Assembly (NCBI GenBank): GCA_007922225.1
Contig: ML680053.1
Location: 21,636,379-21,700,378, forward strand
Length of the DNA: 64,000 bases
Source: Emydura subglobosa
Lineage: Eukaryota > Chordata > Testudines > Chelidae
Direction: 5' to 3'
Below the pieces are notes generated by a model, which was not told the origin of the DNA, ran no database searches, and saw nothing but the letters and a program-made list of their open reading frames with translations. A program made the position numbers and the translations under genes. Below are positions 57,901 to 64,000 of the stretch, one piece after another (position 1 is the stretch's first letter; every line of letters starts with the position of its first letter).

Positions 57901-59270
57901 CTAGTAGCAAACACCTCGCACAATAAATCCACCTGCTGTACATAAATTATTTTGATAAAAAAACTAGAAGCTGAATCATGCGTTATCTGTAATGAAAAAT
58001 AGCACTTAAAAAGTTACTGCATTAGTTGTGAAATCTAAAATTTTATGACTCATGCATGAAGTGTTCAGTGGGTCTAGGTAAATGCGGAACCATGTAGTAG
58101 GATGGTAAACATAGTAAAAAGTCTTGCTTAAACTGGGAGTGTAATCCGTGTGCTATACTTTTAGGAGAATCGGGTGAAAAGTGAGAACACTTAATATAAC
58201 TAAGGAATGTCAACAAGATGTACAATGCACTTGAAAGTGTCACGAGCTGGTAGAAAATGAAGCATGGAAGAGTGGATGTGAGTGATATCATGTCACTTCA
58301 GGAGAGAGCTTTATTAGAATTAATAGAAATCTTCCTGCTAACTGGTGAGTTAATCACTTCACATTACTTAAATATTAAATCACTCAGCTGGTACATGGTT
58401 AATCCATCTATGTCCCTCCCCCCCCCCAGATGATCATATTATTCTCATGATAGGATCAGGAATAATTAAACTGAAGTGTATTGAGAAATCAGGCTTTTAC
58501 TTCTAGCTGTTTGGCACAAGCAATATCCTTTCCTAATTAGAATGAATTTTCAAAAAAGGAATTTTTTTCTTTTCTTATAAAAGTTTGCCTTCTCAGAGCA
58601 ATACTGATAAAATGCTGATTTCTCTCCCCTCAACCCTCCGGCCCCCCAACTAGTTTTCAGAGCATTATAGGGAGGGTGGATAAATCAGCTTTTGTTTTAA
58701 AAAAATGTTTTTTTATTTAAATGAAATACACTTTTTAAAAATAAACCTGTTTAAAACTATATATGAAATAACTAGAATCTGTTAGGCCTATGCTTACCAT
58801 AACCTATTACAGTTTCTTTTTTATGTAAATGATTTTATCAATGAGTCCTCCTCAAATAATGAATTAAAGGTTGCTGCTTTTTTAATTATATGCAGAATTG
58901 AGGGAGAAAACATGGGTAATGTTAAAGGTAAAGTCAAGCTTTCTAAATGTCACAAAGTCATATAATACATAACTATCCATATTATTTTCAGTCTTTACAA
59001 TGGAGCAGATGCTGGCATTTGCATTTTTCCATTTGTGAGTACTTTTAGTTTCTGTTGTGCAGAAAAGCGTTTTCTATAGTTCCTTCTGGTTTCAGTTTAG
59101 CTAGCAGGTGCACAGAGAATTTTTTTTTTCCATTTGGACTATTTCATTCAGTGTTGAGAAATCAATTTGCTGTTTTAAATGCCGAAAATCTTATTTTCCT
59201 CTTTCAATCTATTAGTAAAAAACAGATGGGAAAGGATGAAATCTATGAGATATGAAGTTCTGAAGGACAG
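57901..59270. other. unassigned AT-rich sequence
   Basis: No gene or classifiable repeat recognised. Confidence 0.4.
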
Positions 59271-59510
59271 TGGGCCAGGTTGTCAAAGGTATTTGGACAC
59301 TTAAAGATGCAGACAGACATCCAGTGGAATTTTCAAAAGTGCCCAAACAGATTAGGTGCTTAACTCCCTTGATTTTAAAGGAAGATAGGTACTTTTGAAA
59401 ATCCTTCTAGGCCCTAAGCAAGTTAGGTGCCTAACCCCCCTGGACAGTAGTTTGTTTCTGGGCACCTATCTGCATCTTTAGCATGTAAATGCCCTTAAAA
59501 ATCTGGCCCA
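59271..59510. mobile_element. nested fold-back MITEs
   Basis: The outer ends 'tgggccag' (59271-59278) and 'ctggccca' (59503-59510) are perfect inverted repeats and continue as imperfect arms ('aaagatgcagacag' against 'tatctgcatcttta'). An inner hairpin is bounded by 'attttcaaaagt' (59329-59340) and 'acttttgaaaat' (59391-59402). The arrangement fits one palindromic element inserted in, or evolved inside, another. Confidence 0.65.
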
Positions 59511-62284
59511 ACTTGCCATCCATCAATTCACTAGTTATGTTTAATGATTCCTTTTGATTAATAAAATACTGTTTTAAATCCCAAACATATTGATAAACTT
59601 ATTTTTTCTTCTCTATCCAGCACATTTAAGGTAGCTTTATTTAAACATTAAAAATGTGTAAAATGCTGTTTTGTATATTTTAAGTGAATTCTGGTTTATC
59701 ATCCAAATGCAACCTAACCCAAATCCCAAATACAGAAAAATCATGTAGTAAACAAATGTCATTCACTAATTTATAGCAAACTGTAAAAACTAAATCTGAA
59801 TATTACTGTGTGTTAATGGTTTAAATGTGTATAAATATAGTGTATCCACCTGGCTAGCAAAAAGTACCAAATTTGGAAGCAAATCAATATGTTTTAATGG
59901 TTATAGCAACCCATGAGAATGAATTTCTCTTTAGGAAAATAACTAAATGCTACAAATGCAAAATAAGCTTAAAATCAGGTATTTAAATCAATCCTCCCTG
60001 GTTGTAGGTAACCTGTTTATTTCTAATCAGCTATAAATTTTTTTATTAAAGATAATGTTTAAAAAATGGTCAGGTACAGAGTTTAAACAGAAGAGTTCCT
60101 GGACATCCAGGCATAATGTACAGATTATCGGCAGGTACAGAGTTTGGTTGGGAGTTGGGGAATAGAATGAAAGCATAATGTGTGGTATCATAGATGGAGG
60201 GTAATAGGTTTGACTTTTAACAGTAAAAGCGATCAGTAATTCGGGAACATCACTTATTGCAGAGGTTACATAGGATGTGCTTAATGGGGAGTAGGTATGT
60301 CCATAGTAGTGGATTGTCCCTCATTGAGTCAGTGATGTGGTGTAGATAGTCCTTTAATCTATAAATTCCTGTCGGTGGAGAGGAAGGTCTTTGAATCTTC
60401 CTGGCTTCCGATGCGAAGTTCATCCTAAAGTCTACTTGTTCTTGTTGGGAAGAACATCTCTGAGCAAATATGAAGCAGGTTTTACTGAGTAGCGTAGTGT
60501 AAGCTTAAAGGACATTTTAACTATCATATGAGATAAATCTCGCATGGAATTTGGTGCATAATTGTATTTAAAAATGGATACCTGACTTTTTAGAGTGATT
60601 CCATAGGAAATCAAACTGCCATAAAATGGTCTGATCTGATTTTAATCTCTAATCCTAACTTTAGCTATTGTTAGTGCAATACCTGTAGAAAGAAAGTGTC
60701 TTCCCTTTTGCTGATTGTTCTTCACCTGATAGAAAGTGACATTGGCATAGGCTAGTAAAATATGGTAATATGTATTTCAATATGTTGGAAAATATATGAG
60801 ACTTCAAGACTATTTCCAGATTCCCATTAATATATCACAACATCTCTGCACAGTAATAAGAACAGTCTGTGCATTATATAAGGAACAAAAGAGATGCTTC
60901 AACTGAAAATATACTTTATATAATATAATATATAATATAACTCCCACATTACTATATTACAAAAAAACCCCTGTGGTTGTGTGTAATATTACCTAAAGAA
61001 TATAAGTGTTTAATGAGAATAAGAGAAATAAGTGTGTGACTTATTTACTATTTACATACAACTTCTCTAAGGTCTTTTAAATAAACCAATAAACCCTATG
61101 GCTTCATTTGAGAAACAATTTTTTCCATAGCATTTTCTCCTATATGAGCCTGTGTGTGTGTACCACTGCCCTCTGCTGGCTTTGGCAGCATACATTTGTG
61201 TATTTATGGCATCTTCCAAGACCCCACACCTTCTCTAATCTTAAATGTGCAGAGGGGACCACGCCTGTATGGATGTTCCTCGCTCCAACAGCTGGAGTTA
61301 GCCACCTCTGCCCAGCTGTCTCTGCAGCCAAAGCCTTGGGAGACTCTCTCTGGATTGGCAATCTGCAGTAGGGAGGAATTGTGTGAGGGGACAACAAGGA
61401 CAGTCATTGCCCGAGAACTCTGTCTGCGTGGGAATCCATTGAAAAGATGACGCAATTCCTCATGCTTTAAGGACCCTGTGCCTGGGAACCTACCCCACTT
61501 TAAGGGGATTTAGGAAGCAGCAATTAGAATGGAAGTCCCTGCAGTGCAGCTCCAATGCAATGGTTGAGAGCAAGGAGTGGCAAGGATTGGAAGGAAGAAA
61601 CCACTGCTTATTCAGTGGGGCAGGAGTGGACTCAGAGTCTCAAACCCTACTCTTCTAATTCAGTGATTGCAGGAAAACTCATAAGTGGATCCTCAATGAG
61701 CATTCCTCCTCCAATGGATATCTTCATAGGTATTTCTATATTTGATCTAGGATGTAATGACTGGACCACAAAGATAAGAGTCAGACAATGTGGTGTGATG
61801 CTCACTCTGAAAAAGAAGCATGAAATCATCTGGAAAGTCATTTTAATTTTAGCAACAAAAGTGGGAGTTATTTGCAGGATTCCAATGGGCCATTCAAGCT
61901 GCCCATTATAAGTTTCTAAATGAAAATTATTTTTCATATATAAGATCTTTCTATTTTCACTGTATTTATTAGAGCAAGTCCAGGGTGAGCCTAATTAAGG
62001 AGGGAAAAACTAATTAAAGACTGAGAAAAACCATTAAGCACTTAATTGGGAAAATGCACTGAATAAATCAAAATATTAAAAATATAATATTCATTGATTA
62101 ATTTCACAGATACTTCTTCCTTTAATACATGCTTTTCACATTCTTTTTTCTGTGGGAAAACTACACCGGTTTAATATATACTTTTAAAAAAGACAAGTGC
62201 AAAAAGCTGTAAAGATATTCCTGCTTTTGGTATAAACCAGGCTTATTTTGTTTTTTCTTAAATTGATTAGGATTAAACTGGTTG
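59511..62284. other. unassigned AT-rich sequence
   Basis: No gene recognised. An alternating AT stretch ('tataatataatatataatat') lies at about 60917-60940. Open frames at 61.1-61.5 kb on both strands overlap and carry no domain. Confidence 0.4.
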
Positions 62285-63212
62285 AAACTGTAGCAAAGAA
62301 CAACATTTTCAGACCCATGGATAAACGTGATTTGTTGGGGAAGAATCAACATGGCTTTTGTAAATGAAAATCATGGCTTACTGATCAATTAGAATTCTTG
62401 CCAACCAGCATGTGACAAGGGTGATGCAGTGGACATAGTATACTTTGACATGGTCCCACACAGCTCTCAGTCCATTTAAGAAGCTATCGGATAAGAAGAA
62501 AGGTCCTTTCATGGATCACTAACTGGTTAAAACATAGGAAACAAAGGATAGGTAGGGTCAGTTTTTACAGTGACAAGAGGTAAATAGTGGAGTGACAAAG
62601 ATCAGTATTCGGACCTGTGCTGTTCAACATATTCATATATGATCCGGAAAAGGGACTCAACAGTGAGGTGGCAAAATTTGCAGACCATAGGAAATAATAC
62701 AAGATAGTTAAGTCCAAAGCTGACTGCAAAGAGTTACAAAGGGATCTCACAAAACTGGATGGCAGGTTGACAAAATGGCAGATGAAATGTTGATAAATAC
62801 AAAGGAATGCACATTGGAAAACCTAATCCCAACTATACATATAAAATGAGGGGGTCTTAATTAGCTGTTACTACTCAAGAAAGAGATCTTGGAGTCATTG
62901 TGGATAGTTCTCTGAAAACATCTGCTCAATGTGCAGTGGCAGTAAAAAAGGCAAACAGAATATTAGGAATCGTTATGAAAAGGATAGTTGATAAAACAGA
63001 AAATCTCATAATGTCATTATATAAATCTGTGGTACGCCCACACTGAATACTGCATGCAGTTCTGGTCACACATCTCAATAAAAGACATATTAGAATTGAA
63101 AAAGGTACAAAAAAAAGACAACAAAAATTATTAGGGGGTATGGAACAGTTTCCATATAAATAGAGATTAAAAGACAGAAAATATTAAGCCTGGAAAAGTG
63201 ACAACTAAGAGA
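62285..63212 (+). mobile_element. CR1 LINE fragment (TTCTTATG-tailed lineage)
   Basis: Starts in the fingers of the reverse transcriptase ('ggttgaaactgtagcaaag') and continues through the palm, where the catalytic FADD reads FADH (about 62670). It passes 'actcaagaaagagatcttgg' and stops before the 3' tail at about 63212, where an LTR-like sequence begins. It aligns with the 14-17 kb CR1 and shows that copy's sequence without the LTR. Confidence 0.88.
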
Positions 63213-63213
63213 G

Positions 63214-63590
63214 TGTGATACCCTGCACCCCCATGTTCACTCTTATAGTGTAATTGTGCACTGTTTAATGCAAAATGTCATATAAGATGTTTTTGGAATG
63301 GTCATGATGTACTGAACATTATTGTTATAGCAATACATTTGTTGCAATGTCAGGTGTATGGTTATGAGGCTTCGCTATGTAATATTCCCAAAGATGTGTT
63401 CTCATGGCTTGAAACATATCCAGGCAAAACTCTCCAGGAGCAGAGGGGCAGTTTATACCTCCTTAAGGCATGTATAGAACAAACCCAGGAACAAAGGACT
63501 GGCCTGGGTATCAATGGGGGATCATCTTGGGGGCGTCACCTCCCTTCCCTGGGGCAGCTTGGAATCATGGGGAAGTAATGCTCACTGACT
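63214..63590 (+). mobile_element. LTR-like 5' end
   Basis: Starts 'tgtgataccctgcaccccc' exactly where CR1 identity stops. The sequence that follows ('gtcatataagatgtttttgg', 'aatggtcatgatgtactgaa') has the look of a turtle endogenous LTR. No 3' end or duplication was found, so the class is unproven. Confidence 0.45.
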
Positions 63591-63617
63591 CAGGACATGG
63601 TAGAGTCACATCATCTT

Positions 63618-63705
63618 CTCTATGTAGACAAGCCCTCACTCAGTTTAAAAACTGATTTAAGTTGGTGAGGCAAATTTCTCGTGTAGAGAAGGCCTTATTT
63701 CCAAT
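63618..63705. mobile_element. hAT-type MITE fragment
   Basis: 'tctatgtagacaagccctca' on the left and 'tctcgtgtagagaaggcc' on the right give imperfect inverted 'GTAGA' ends around 'agtttaaaaactgattta'. Confidence 0.45.
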
Positions 63706-64000
63706 TTAATGAAACTACTCCTATGCTTAAATACCTTGCTGATCTTCAATAGTACATTCAGCTGTCAGTTTGGTTGAGTTGGTTAAGGCCTGACATGCTG
63801 AATGCTAGGCTTGGCAGAATTAAGTATCAGTAAATTCTCATTCTGTCAAAAAAATTATATAAAGCTCAAACTTTTCATCTGCTTTTCCCTCTGAGATATT
63901 TCCAACCTCTGGGCTTCATCTATCCAGTGTGTCCCCATTTCTTACCCACACAAACACCAGTCTGTAGTGGTGGAGAGGCTCCATATTCCTTGCTGTTATA
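63706..64000. other. unassigned sequence
   Basis: No gene or classifiable repeat recognised. Confidence 0.4.

Noticed and set aside
61108..61455. Four overlapping open frames of 82-98 residues
   Set aside because: No family signature and opposing strands overlap completely; probably chance in a GC-balanced stretch.

Overview
This window is vertebrate nuclear DNA, most likely from a turtle. I base this on several CR1 non-LTR retrotransposons of the lineages that dominate turtle genomes, palindromic Penelope-type or SINE-like tails, MIR and L2 relics, hAT and Tigger MITEs and several LTR families. Crocodilian or bird ancestry is less likely but not excluded. I found no convincing host protein-coding exon, structural RNA gene or CRISPR array. 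It reads as intergenic or deep intronic sequence, and every long open frame I recognise belongs to a transposable element.

Layout. 0-7 kb: mostly unassigned AT-rich DNA with a (CTT)n tract, a LINE C-terminal zinc-knuckle remnant, a Tigger-like MITE flanked by TA, an LTR-like block and the first copy of a dimeric ~396 bp-period repeat. 7-10 kb: a C-rich tract split by a CR1, which is itself split by a Penelope-like insertion with a GIY-YIG domain and an 11 bp target duplication. 10-14 kb: a hAT-type MITE and an SGNH-hydrolase frame from a retroelement. 14-17 kb: a CR1 split by a 986 bp TG..CA solo LTR with a 5 bp duplication. 18-27 kb: a MIR, an L2-like reverse-transcriptase relic, fold-back elements and the second dimeric repeat. 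29.5-34 kb: a stack of insertions, with a Harbinger transposase piece cut by a degraded Ty3/Gypsy element (LTR, polypurine tract, pol, protease, gag) that is itself cut by a CR1. 34.8-40.1 kb: an almost full-length minus-strand CR1 (ORF1 with esterase, endonuclease, reverse transcriptase) cut by a 1,088 bp solo LTR with a 4 bp duplication. 40-64 kb: CR1 tails, a GC-rich hAT-like MITE, two palindromic Penelope-type insertions (one holding a 400-N assembly gap), more LTRs, a nested fold-back element and a final CR1 fragment.

The elements do not work together as a pathway. What they record is the order of insertion: CR1 copies served as targets for younger LTR and Penelope elements, and a Gypsy element served as a target for a CR1. 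The most unusual structures are the two palindromic Penelope-type insertions with clean target duplications. One of them predicts that the annotated 400-base gap really hides only about 50 bases. The pair of dimeric repeats of unknown class is the other feature most worth following up.
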